In this document: positions 25,009 through 32,574 of the stretch, piece by piece
Layout of the letters: the number at the start of each line of letters is the position of its first letter
Position numbering within the stretch: position 1 is the first letter of the stretch
Source of the DNA: Acetobacteraceae bacterium
Lineage (GTDB): Bacteria > Pseudomonadota > Alphaproteobacteria > Acetobacterales > Acetobacteraceae
Length of the DNA stretch: 64,000 nt
Direction of reading: 5' to 3'
NCBI GenBank assembly: GCA_024280945.1
Contig: JAMXLO010000080.1
Span: 1 to 64,000, forward strand
Made by a program: the position numbers and the translations under genes
The notes under the pieces: model-generated
Told to the model about the DNA's origin: nothing
Database searches by the model: none
Seen by the model: only the letters and a program-made list of their open reading frames with translations

Positions 25009-25237
25009 GTTCTCCGACGCATTGAGCCCGGCACCGCAGCCGCACCGGAAGGCCACGTGACACCTCCGGTTCCCGCGAACCGGGAAAAGCTGCCGCCGAA
25101 ATACAATCTATGACTTATGTCAAATAAGCGCCGATCTCTGTTACCTTGCGCCTACGCACGCCTCTCGTTGCGCAATCCGCGCAACATGGTTTCGAAGCCG
25201 AAAGGCCACCGGCCAATCACTCCCCCAGGAAGGGCGC
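25009..25237. other. intergenic, no feature recognised
   Basis: No gene, repeat or RNA was recognised. The last bases carry the ribosome binding site AGGAAGGG of the small gene starting at 25238. Confidence 0.4.
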
Positions 25238-25450
25238 ATGCCTGTCTACCTTTCGCTTCTGGTCTGCTCGCTCGCCGGCGATGTGTGCCACATCGTGGTC
25301 CCGGTCGAACGGCCATTCATCGGGATGTCGGCCTGCCAAGTGGAAGGCATGACGATGCTGCCGCAGTGGCTGGAGCAGCACCCGGGGTGGAGGGTCAAGC
25401 GTATCCGCTGCTCTATTGGTAATCGTCCCAATGCTGACGAGGCAGTCTGA
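25238..25450 (+). CDS. small conserved hypothetical protein
   Basis: Protein of 70 residues starting after a good AGGAAGGG at five bases' distance. The hydrophobic N-terminus MPVYLSLLVCSLAGDVCHI resembles a short leader or buried strand, followed by VPVERPFIGMSACQVEGM and PQWLEQHPGWRVKRIRCSIG. Four cysteines and the tidy codon use suggest a real gene; I recall similar small proteins of unknown function in Acetobacteraceae but cannot verify it. Function unknown; a secreted or periplasmic cysteine-containing peptide is possible. Confidence 0.6.
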   Translation: MPVYLSLLVCSLAGDVCHIVVPVERPFIGMSACQVEGMTMLPQWLEQHPGWRVKRIRCSIGNRPNADEAV

Positions 25451-26048
25451 GCGTAAATGTATTACCTACGCCAGTGTGGCAGCGGTTCCGGCACTCGGTC
25501 GGCGAGTATCACGCACATTCAGCGCCAATACCGCAGGATCAGGCGAGCTGACCGGTCAAAAGCAGGAGGCTTAAGCCAAACGCCAGCCGACAATCCCGAA
25601 CACCGTCCTTTGTTGTTGCCGATCGCGGAGCAATTCGCCTGTCGTGGGTTTGAGCGGATCAGTCATGACCCTTATTCTCGTCCGAGGTCCTTTGCGGACG
25701 TTACAGAGCGCGGACGATCAGAATGATCGCTGCCCAAGATAAGAGGGCAATCAGGATGAACCCGATCCATGTTGCGCCCTTGATTAGGCGGTTCTTGCTG
25801 ATGCCCAGGAGTAACCTCCGAACGCCCGCATTGCACCAAGAAAGGCCGGGCGGTCGGCAACGATCCGGGCCGGCCGCCCGGTTGCCGCGTGCTTCGCGCC
25901 ACCCGCCGATTGGCTCCGTGGCCGCAGCACGGTCCAATGAAACTTAGGAATGGCTGCCCTCCAAACAATCGTCCAAGTGTATTCCGATACAATTCAATTC
26001 GAGACTAAGGGACCCAACCTCCGCCGAGGTGCGGGTATGATACGCCGT
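25451..26048. other. low-coding stretch with possible membrane peptide
   Basis: No convincing gene. On the minus strand, 25701-25820 would encode a hydrophobic stretch (TWIGFILIALLSWAAIILIV) with a positively charged flank, as in a single-pass membrane peptide, but no in-frame ATG or GTG with a ribosome binding site precedes it at the right distance. The rest shows no recognisable similarity or repeats. Confidence 0.35.
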
Positions 26049-26525
26049 TCACATCGCTTCCGAACTCAACCCGGCATGTCGCCGCACATACTTGCCGATA
26101 TCGTCCTGGAAGCGCATCTCGCGCAGCACGCGAGGGGGCACGAAGCAAGCTTCGACGATCTCCCGGCGATCGACCACCAGTTCTGGCTTCTCCGTCACGC
26201 GCACTTCGTAGAGGTAGTCGAGACCAAGCTCAGTCGGAGCCACCACCACCAAGCGCAGGGCGTCCCGGTCGATGGCGATACCCACCTCTTCCCGTAGCTC
26301 GCGTGCTGCCGTCAGCCGATGATCCTCGCGGCGACCGACACGGCCACCTACGAGGCGCAGGCCGGGCTTGTAGGAATGCCTGACGGCCAGGACGGTGTCA
26401 TCCAGCCACACAGCCACCACGACGCCTCGGTGTCGCTGGAGCACGCGCGACCAGCACCACATGACAGGGAAGACCAGCCGATAGGCGATACGATGGGCCC
26501 GATCCACTTGTTCCTGGACGGTCAT
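26049..26525 (-). CDS. NUDIX hydrolase
   Basis: Protein of 158 residues with a complete Nudix box: G-x5-E-x7-R-E-L-R-E-E-V-G-I, at about residues 60-82, so Mg-dependent hydrolysis of a nucleoside diphosphate linked to another group is expected. The N-terminus contains a hydrophobic segment (RIAYRLVFPVMWCWSRV), which is common in a subgroup of alphaproteobacterial Nudix proteins and may anchor it to the membrane. The substrate cannot be told. It stands alone in the low-density region. Confidence 0.85.
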   Translation of the reverse strand: MTVQEQVDRAHRIAYRLVFPVMWCWSRVLQRHRGVVVAVWLDDTVLAVRHSYKPGLRLVGGRVGRREDHRLTAARELREEVGIAIDRDALRLVVVAPTELGLDYLYEVRVTEKPELVVDRREIVEACFVPPRVLREMRFQDDIGKYVRRHAGLSSEAM

Positions 26526-27042
26526 GCTCGCTCGTCAATGTGGGCGCAGAGGCATATCACGACCGGAAGGCGGCGCCAGCAGTTCGAACGGTCGTGCCTA
26601 GGAGAACTGCTACGTGTCCTGCGTCGGGTGCACCATCGCAACGTCAGGCGTCCGAGTATCGATTGGATCAAATTGTGAATAGTAATGTTACGAAAATACC
26701 GGCGCACGAAATCGCCATCGTGATCGTCGATAAGCGGTGGCCGCCGTGGCTCGCCCCGTTCTGGGGCGGTGGTGGAAATCCAGGGGGTTGAGGGCGGTCA
26801 GGGGAGCCCGCCTCAAGTTCCTGACGGATGCGCGAATGGGTCCTACGCCCGGAAGCGAAACCCGGTGTGCCGACGGAGACGGCCACCGTGCAGGGATTGC
26901 GGCGCCCCCGCCTGTTCGCCAGGAACAGGTATGGGATTGGTGCATATACACGCAGCGGCTGCTGGCACCCCCGACAACGCAGACGTAGCGTCCGTGCTGC
27001 CGTGCTCTCCAGTAGGGGCGCGGCACTGGTTCGATTAAGCAC
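26526..27042. other. non-coding or unassigned stretch upstream of hairpin
   Basis: Frames on both strands are open for up to 190 codons but are rich in Arg, Pro and Gly and lack ribosome binding sites. One minus-strand frame ends with a hydrophobic MAISCAGIFVTLLFTI. An AT-richer patch, TGAATAGTAATGTTACG at about 26677-26693, could hold a promoter. The stretch could be the body of a non-coding RNA ending at the hairpin 27043-27085, which is speculation. Confidence 0.3.
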
Positions 27043-27085
27043 TGGGCGGCCGGTTTGTTTGCTGATCACCGGCCGCCCACTTTTT
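27043..27085 (+). terminator. strong terminator-like hairpin
   Basis: TGGGCGGCCGGT at 27043-27054 and ACCGGCCGCCCA at 27068-27079 form a perfect 12-base-pair stem with a 13-base loop, followed by C and TTTTT at 27081-27085. This is a classical intrinsic terminator on the plus strand. No confident protein gene ends just before it, so it may close an unrecognised transcript. Confidence 0.65.
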
Positions 27086-27485
27086 GAGGGGCGATCCATT
27101 GTTGGAATGGCGCGAGCCTGGCCACCAGTCGCGCCTCGCCAGATGGGTGATCGGCTGGCCGGTGGTCCGGGCGCTGGTCGCCGGTCCACGCATATGTCTT
27201 CTTGGGAGCGGCTTGAGTATGAGTTTGTTCTGGGGTCATCACAGTGCAACTCGCGCAGATAGTGCTGAGAGCGATTTTCTAAAGCACATTGTCTGGAATG
27301 GATGACCGCCGACGGTCAAGTAATGGCAGTGAGTACAGAGATGCCATTGCTCATCCAAGTTACCGATGAGCGACCGACTATTCGGCAAGGTGCGTCCTTA
27401 TAGCCGCCCTTACTGCAAAACGGCCTTAACCAGAGGCCGCATTGGACAACGCACGCATTGATAATGAAAGGGTACCGACCCCGAT
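27086..27485. other. intergenic stretch before the GT87 gene
   Basis: No gene recognised. Base composition falls in GC toward the glycosyltransferase gene, with AT-richer stretches such as TATAGCCGCCCTTACTGCAA near 27400, which may include a promoter that I cannot define. Confidence 0.35.
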
Positions 27486-28892
27486 ATGCCAGAAGAACAT
27501 GCAAGGCGGACGCTTGATATTCAGTCGGCAGTCAACGAATCCCCCAATCTTGGTCGCTCAGTTGCAGGTGCGAGGCTGCAGCATAAGTTCCTGGTTACTG
27601 CGCTTTGGGTGATACCAGCGGCGATGCTATCTGTCAGCTTCATCCTGCTGGCCATTCAGTACCTAACATATCCGGTCAAGCCCGCTTGGGGCTACATCCA
27701 CAGCAATTTGCACGCAGCATACCATGCGTTGGTGGCTTTCGAATTCGACAATGACTCCTGGCAACCAATGATCGCTGCGCGGCATTGGCTGGCGACTCAT
27801 TCGCGCCAGGATGTGTATCAGGCTCTGTTCTTTGGGAAGGGCATTAAGTTCCAGTACCCCGCCACATCGTTACTGTTCATCGAGTGGCTGCCTACGGATA
27901 CCGAAACTTCGATCCGAATGCTGAATTTGGCTAACTTATTGTCCTTTGTAGGCGTCGTTGTCGGTATGGTGCTCGTGACGTTGGGTTTGGTCGATCGGTT
28001 ACAATGTGCGAGGCTACGTTTCGACCGACAAAGTCGTCTGCTCTTAGCTGCTGTGGCAGCAATGGGGACCCTGTGCTTTTATCCATTGCTAAGGGCGCTC
28101 GAGCTTGGGCAAATCCAGGTGGTGCTCGACGCATTCTTTGTCTTCGCTTGCTACAGTTACATACGTGGCCACCTTAGCGTGGCGGGCATCCTTATCGGCC
28201 TGTCCACGCTGATCAAGCCGCAGATGGGACTTTTTCTCGTTTGGGGCCTGCTGAGACGCGATTGGCGTTTCGTTGCCGGTTTGCTCGTGCCGGTGGCTCT
28301 TGGCCTAGTTGCCTCTGCCGCACTATACGGTCCAGGTTGGCCATTTGCGTACCTGAAGGTGCTTTCGTTCATTGGCTCGCACGGTGAGAGCTTCTTCCCA
28401 AACCAGTCTGTCAACGGACTGCTGAACCGCCTGCTTCAAAGCAGTAACAATCTTGAATGGGAACCAGCAAAGTTCGCGCCGCACGATCCGATTGTGTCCG
28501 GGGCCACGGGACTAACCAGCGCAGTCCTAGTGCTGATAGGGCTGTTCGATTGGCGGCGCCCGCTTGGACATGGATCGATACTCTCACTCATGTTCGCGGG
28601 TATCTGCTTCAGTATGGCATCGCCCGTTGCTTGGGAGCACCATTACGGCGTACTACTGCCTGCTTTCGCCTATTGCTTAGTCTCACTGATCGCCAGAGAA
28701 CTTGCTTTGGGCACATTGCTCTGGAAGGGGAGGATCGCACTAGCGGTAACTTTTCTTGTGGCAGCGAACTCATTTGCGATGGCTAACTTCTTGGCGAATA
28801 CTCCCTTAAACGTGTTGCAATCGTACCTGTTGTTTGCTGCGCTTGGTGTCCTCGGTCTAAGCAGCGTGTTGGATCGCGCTCCAACTGACTGA
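27486..28892 (+). CDS. GT87/DUF2029-type membrane glycosyltransferase
   Basis: Polytopic membrane protein of 468 residues with about 10-12 hydrophobic segments, for example ALWVIPAAMLSVSFILLAI near 38-56 and SFVGVVVGMVLVTLGL near 155-170. The pattern GHLSVAGILIGLSTLIKPQMGLFLVWGL near 230-257 is typical of polyprenol-phosphate-mannose-dependent glycosyltransferases of the GT87/DUF2029 group. Such enzymes add sugars to lipid or protein acceptors on the outer side of the membrane. Codon choice and GC are visibly lower than in flanking genes, and its stop lies inside a fragment of another gene, so horizontal acquisition is likely. Confidence 0.7.
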   Translation: MPEEHARRTLDIQSAVNESPNLGRSVAGARLQHKFLVTALWVIPAAMLSVSFILLAIQYLTYPVKPAWGYIHSNLHAAYHALVAFEFDNDSWQPMIAARHWLATHSRQDVYQALFFGKGIKFQYPATSLLFIEWLPTDTETSIRMLNLANLLSFVGVVVGMVLVTLGLVDRLQCARLRFDRQSRLLLAAVAAMGTLCFYPLLRALELGQIQVVLDAFFVFACYSYIRGHLSVAGILIGLSTLIKPQMGLFLVWGLLRRDWRFVAGLLVPVALGLVASAALYGPGWPFAYLKVLSFIGSHGESFFPNQSVNGLLNRLLQSSNNLEWEPAKFAPHDPIVSGATGLTSAVLVLIGLFDWRRPLGHGSILSLMFAGICFSMASPVAWEHHYGVLLPAFAYCLVSLIARELALGTLLWKGRIALAVTFLVAANSFAMANFLANTPLNVLQSYLLFAALGVLGLSSVLDRAPTD

Positions 28893-29034
28893 GATCGTCC
28901 AGCGCGTGCGGGATGGACGCCTGCGGACGAACATCGGCAACGTCTCGCCCCTCGACGATGCCGTCGCCGCCTTAAACCCGACCGAGCGACGCAGGGGGAA
29001 GACAATCATCCGCGTTCGTCCGTGGCCGCGTTCC
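28885..29034 (+). pseudogene. 3' fragment of a zinc-type alcohol dehydrogenase / quinone reductase
   Basis: The frame through 28906 encodes L-T-E-I-V-Q-R-V, then RDGRLRTNIGNVSPLDDAVA and ALNPTERRRGKTIIRVRP. This matches the C-terminus of medium-chain dehydrogenases of the NADPH:quinone reductase type, where the protein normally ends at RVRP. Here the stop appears lost (codon TGG follows) and everything upstream of about 28885 is missing, replaced by the glycosyltransferase gene. It looks like a gene remnant left at a recombination junction. Confidence 0.65.
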
Positions 29035-29932
29035 TTCGCCCATATGACTAATCATGATCAATGGATGACCATTCACGGAATCACAATAAGCAATAGAACA
29101 TGAGCGACGAATGCGACGAAGGCGAAGGCTCTTACGCCTATCTCGTGCGTTGCGCCCACGCAGGCGAGCGCATCACACCCGAAGGCCTGGAACAGGCTTA
29201 CGCGATGTCGGTCTCGGTTTCGGAGATCGACATTGATCGCCTGGGCACCGGGGTTGAGCTGCAGCCAGGCGCGCTGAGACCACTGAGGCCGTGACTCGCC
29301 ATCGACTATGGCCAGCCAAACGTTCAGCGCGAAAGCCTGTAAGCCCACCAAGTGCCGACTGAGTGTTACGACCGCGTGCGGGGATATGCCTTGGAAGGCC
29401 TGGTTTCGTAACAAACGGACATCAATCACGGGTCGGCTGGAACCGTCATGCCAACAGCGAGCGCTATGCTGAGTTCCTCGCCGGCGCCGCGTCTTGATCG
29501 CCGGGACCGGCCGTCATCTTGGCCGACGCCACGCCGCGCGGCCAGGGTGCCGTTTCCTGGGAAGTGCGCCGCCAGCCGATGCGAAGGGACCCCCTGCAGC
29601 CGATCTACGAGCGGTCTATCGGGTTCGCTAAGCCTGCACCAGTTGACCCTCGACCTGGCAGACGTGCCGCCGCCAATGGCGACTCAAAAGTTTCCGACGA
29701 CCAGGATCTCTCCTAGCTGACGCAAAGACTTGCTGGGCCAGCTTGGAGTGAGCGGTGCCGTGCTTCTGTGAGGTATTTCACAACAGCGCGGCGAAGTATT
29801 TCGGTGCAAGGCAACTGGCTCTTGTGTCACCTCTGTGCGCACGCGCAGGCGGGAGGCAGACCAATCCTCGGCCATCCGGGCCAGCGATAGTCGACAAGCG
29901 TGATCACCTGCTTCACGAAAGGGGAGACGTCA
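29035..29932. other. low-coding stretch between ADH fragment and membrane protein
   Basis: Apart from the tentative 64-codon frame at 29100, no gene is recognised. The segment 29440-29716 keeps a coding-like codon pattern in one frame (for example RYAEFLAGA and VILADATPRGQGAVSWEVRR as separate pieces) with a stop between, and may be a decayed gene of unknown type. No terminal inverted repeats of an insertion sequence were seen. Confidence 0.35.
29100..29294 (+). CDS. tentative small acidic protein
   Basis: Frame of 64 residues beginning MSDECDEGEGSYAYLVRCA. It includes EGLEQAYAMSVSVSEIDID, which could be a short helix and strand. There is no strong ribosome binding site before ATG 29100. It may be the start of a gene truncated at its 3' end. 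No family recognised. Confidence 0.3.
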   Translation: MSDECDEGEGSYAYLVRCAHAGERITPEGLEQAYAMSVSVSEIDIDRLGTGVELQPGALRPLRP

Positions 29933-30721
29933 ATGAAGAACATGTTCTTGGCTGCAGCCGCCTTCTCGTGTCCCATTCTTTTTGGTGGGATGATGTGGGC
30001 ATGGCAAAGCACTGACAGTGAACCCATTCTGACGGAAGCGGTCCTGGCAACTCGGGATCACAGTAACCTGGTGTCGACGATCAACAGTATGTGCAGCCCC
30101 GATAATCCCATTGTCGTGGCTGATGCCGGCAACTCTGGCATGGTCTTGGCGGCTCTTCGTACGCCGGTTGCGCGCGATGTTGGTAGAGCGGACACGCCGA
30201 AACTTATGTCGAAGCCAACGACGTTCCAGGTATCAGCCGCAAACTATAGCGCTGAACTTCGAGATCAGCGCACGAAGCTCGACCAGAAGATCACCAGAGA
30301 AGAAGCAATGTCGTGGCGGTTCAAGATGGCTATCGCACTGTGCGGTGGACTCGCAGCAATCGCTGTCGGCGTGAAACCGCTTATCGAGAGGATTGGCAAC
30401 GTCAAGCTCGATACAAGCATTGCTGCGGCAGCCATCATTTTTACAGGAACTGTCGGTACGCTATCCAGCCTCGATGCGTTCTCCCAGACACAAGCGAATT
30501 TGCTCCAACACCAGCGTACCCTGGCGCAGCTTCAGCAACTCCACTGGCGCGTTGGGAACGATGTCTTTGCGGCGACCGACTTATGTGTAGGCAATCAGGA
30601 CCTTGCTAAGGTTGGCGCGTGGAAATATCGGTTCGAGGAAATCACCAATGAAGCGATGCCGACCGTCGCCAGGCCTGGCGACCTCGGTGTGGCGAATTCT
30701 GGCACGAAAGCCAGTGGCTAG
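29933..30721 (+). CDS. three-helix membrane protein with SLATT-like layout
   Basis: Protein of 262 residues. An N-terminal hydrophobic segment (residues 5-24) is a signal anchor or signal peptide; residues 25-100 are soluble; 104-127 form a charged helix (AELRDQRTKLDQKITREEA); two close membrane helices follow at 131-150 and 160-180; and 184-215 is a long amphipathic helix (HQRTLAQLQQLHWRVGND). Paired helices embedded between coiled segments resemble SLATT/DUF4231 proteins, which act as membrane effectors in nucleotide-signalling defence systems. No nucleotidyltransferase partner is adjacent, so this is only a resemblance. ATG 29933 has GGGGAGA five bases upstream; a 12-codon longer start is less likely. 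Confidence 0.6.
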   Translation: MKNMFLAAAAFSCPILFGGMMWAWQSTDSEPILTEAVLATRDHSNLVSTINSMCSPDNPIVVADAGNSGMVLAALRTPVARDVGRADTPKLMSKPTTFQVSAANYSAELRDQRTKLDQKITREEAMSWRFKMAIALCGGLAAIAVGVKPLIERIGNVKLDTSIAAAAIIFTGTVGTLSSLDAFSQTQANLLQHQRTLAQLQQLHWRVGNDVFAATDLCVGNQDLAKVGAWKYRFEEITNEAMPTVARPGDLGVANSGTKASG

Positions 30722-30788
30722 CCAACGACCGGCCGTCAGTCCGGATGGGTGCAACTTCAGCCGAGGCGTGCGCTTGCCCTGCGTGGGG

Positions 30789-31592
30789 CTACGCCGCCTC
30801 TGCCAGTTGCCGCGGCAGGTAAATCGCGGTGTGGGTGACGCGTGCCAGTGGGATTCGCTTGTTCGCCAGCACCAGCGCATCTACTTCGACGAACTTGTGC
30901 CCTTTGTGCACATAGTTCTGCGTCACCCGAGCGCGCGCGCTCAGCGTATCGCCGATCCGCGCAATGCCAAAGTTCTGCACCTTGCTGCCGACATGCATCC
31001 AGGCTGGTAGCACCACATTGTGTGATAGCACCCAGTTGCAGCAGCGCAGCACGGTGCCCGGATGCACGATGCCTTCCCGCGTGTACAGCTCATCAGTCTC
31101 ACGCGTGTCGCTGAGGTCCTGCGCGTGAAACTCCGCCGTCACGAGCAGTGGGTTCATCCCCAGCCACCGGCCGACCGCGAGCGACTGCTCATCCGCTGCG
31201 GGTCGCGTGTCATGCGCGGGTGGCGTCGCGGCCTTGAAGTCCGCCACCGTCGATGGCGCGACGAACTCCGGCAACGCCGCAGACCCTGTGGCGCACAGCT
31301 CGCCCCGGCTGGTCACCTTCAGCGACAAAACACCCTCAGTTTCGTCGGCGACGATCTCTGCGATATCGCCTTCATAGACCGGCTTGCTGAAGCGGCAATC
31401 GCCGGTGCCGCGCTCCAGCCAAGCGCGGCCCCAGCGTGCCAAAGGCTGGTGCGTCATGTAGGCATAGACGTGTACACCGCCGACCAACCCGCCGCTGAAG
31501 CCGAAGCGGCGAGCTGTGGCGTCGTCGTGGATCTTGTTCTCCGATGCCTGCGCCGTGTTGTGGGCGGAGACGCGATAGGGCTCGAGCGCCAT
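30789..31592 (-). CDS. MaoC-like hot-dog fold protein
   Basis: Protein of 267 residues with two hot-dog folds. The first contains ASENKIHDDATARRFGFSGGLVGG (in two blocks) near residues 15-40, the MaoC-type Asp/His hydratase motif, followed by VYEGDIAEIVADE near 90 as in R-specific enoyl-CoA hydratases. The second half (from about 165) has RCCNWVLSHNVVLPAWMHVG and ISD-like strand elements. Expected to bind a CoA thioester or a related acyl compound. ATG overlaps the stop of the VOC gene (TAATG), so translation is coupled. Substrate unknown. Confidence 0.72.
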   Translation of the reverse strand: MALEPYRVSAHNTAQASENKIHDDATARRFGFSGGLVGGVHVYAYMTHQPLARWGRAWLERGTGDCRFSKPVYEGDIAEIVADETEGVLSLKVTSRGELCATGSAALPEFVAPSTVADFKAATPPAHDTRPAADEQSLAVGRWLGMNPLLVTAEFHAQDLSDTRETDELYTREGIVHPGTVLRCCNWVLSHNVVLPAWMHVGSKVQNFGIARIGDTLSARARVTQNYVHKGHKFVEVDALVLANKRIPLARVTHTAIYLPRQLAEAA

Positions 31593-32488
31593 TATGCCAG
31601 CGCCCAGACGCCGACTTCGTAACCCGGCACGAAGTTCCGGTTATTCATGTCCGGGTTCCGGTTGACGAAGGTCCTGTTGAACATCGGATGCCGCATGCTG
31701 CGAGTCTCGTGCTCGATCTGGAACAGCGGCTGGTTGGTATCGACATCGACGAGATCGATGAAGCGATACTGGTGCTGGTCGCTCTCCTCGGCAATCAGGC
31801 CTCGCTCCAGCAGTTTCTTGTGCGGGCCGGAGAAGTCGGCAAGCGTGATCTGGATATGGTGGCCGTCGTACGGCGGCAGCTCGCGGCTGGTTTCGCGATA
31901 GATCACCTTGCTATCAGCCGATGTACTCGCCCAGGCATAGGGGCCCTTGTCGTCATTTGCCACACCCGCAATGCCGCCGAGGATCTCGGTGTAGAACTGC
32001 GCGATCTTGTCCAGCCTGGTGCCGGACGGCACGTCGAACTCCACATAGGGCATGCCAAGACGCAGCGAGCCGAACTTCTCCGGCTCCGGCCCGTGCACGC
32101 GAATGCGGTTGCCCCACGGGCAGGTCGTCTCCACGACATTGCCCACCTGTCTATAGCTGAACTGCGTGCCCTCCAGGAACTTCTTGGCGTATTCCAGCCG
32201 GTGCAGCAGCGCCTCGAGATCCGGTACCACCAGCCCCGTGGTCCCGCGCACCACCTGCGGCGGGTTGCGCGTCGGCAGGTGGAACTGGCCGCGACCGACA
32301 TTGACCCACATGTTCTCGAGCCCGGCCATCAGATACGGGTCGCGCGTCAGCCCGAGCCCCATCAGATAAAACGCGATCGCCTTCGACTGGTCAGGCACCG
32401 TCACATTGACGTGCCCGAGTTCGACGATGTTGCCGAGGTCCTCAACGGTCCGATCGAACTGCGGCTTGGTCATGACCGTGTCGTTCAT
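31592..32488 (-). CDS. VOC superfamily (glyoxalase/dioxygenase-like) protein
   Basis: Protein of 298 residues with two vicinal-oxygen-chelate modules: the first begins LGHVNVTVPDQSKAIAFYLMGLG near 25-47, and the second PYVEFDVPSG near 155 with GHHIQITLADFSGP near 215. Metal ligands of His/Glu type are plausible, giving a dioxygenase, epimerase or lyase. Start 32488 is chosen over the upstream frame to 32629, which lacks family similarity; GAGGGG lies about 12 bases upstream. It is divergent from the amidase gene and coupled to the MaoC-like gene. Substrate unknown. Confidence 0.78.
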   Translation of the reverse strand: MNDTVMTKPQFDRTVEDLGNIVELGHVNVTVPDQSKAIAFYLMGLGLTRDPYLMAGLENMWVNVGRGQFHLPTRNPPQVVRGTTGLVVPDLEALLHRLEYAKKFLEGTQFSYRQVGNVVETTCPWGNRIRVHGPEPEKFGSLRLGMPYVEFDVPSGTRLDKIAQFYTEILGGIAGVANDDKGPYAWASTSADSKVIYRETSRELPPYDGHHIQITLADFSGPHKKLLERGLIAEESDQHQYRFIDLVDVDTNQPLFQIEHETRSMRHPMFNRTFVNRNPDMNNRNFVPGYEVGVWALA

Positions 32489-32574
32489 TTCAAGGGGTCC
32501 CCTCTGCCGGAATTCCGTATTTGGCGGCATGATACCGCCGGCGCACGGTTGCGGTCCATGGGGAGGGAACAGCG

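Noticed and set aside
25701-25937. Small membrane protein on the minus strand
   Set aside because: The hydrophobic C-terminus is attractive, but no start codon with a ribosome binding site lies at a suitable place in the frame.
29448-29716. Possible transposase or other gene remnant
   Set aside because: Coding-like codon use is interrupted by a stop, and no family motif or terminal repeat could be recognised.
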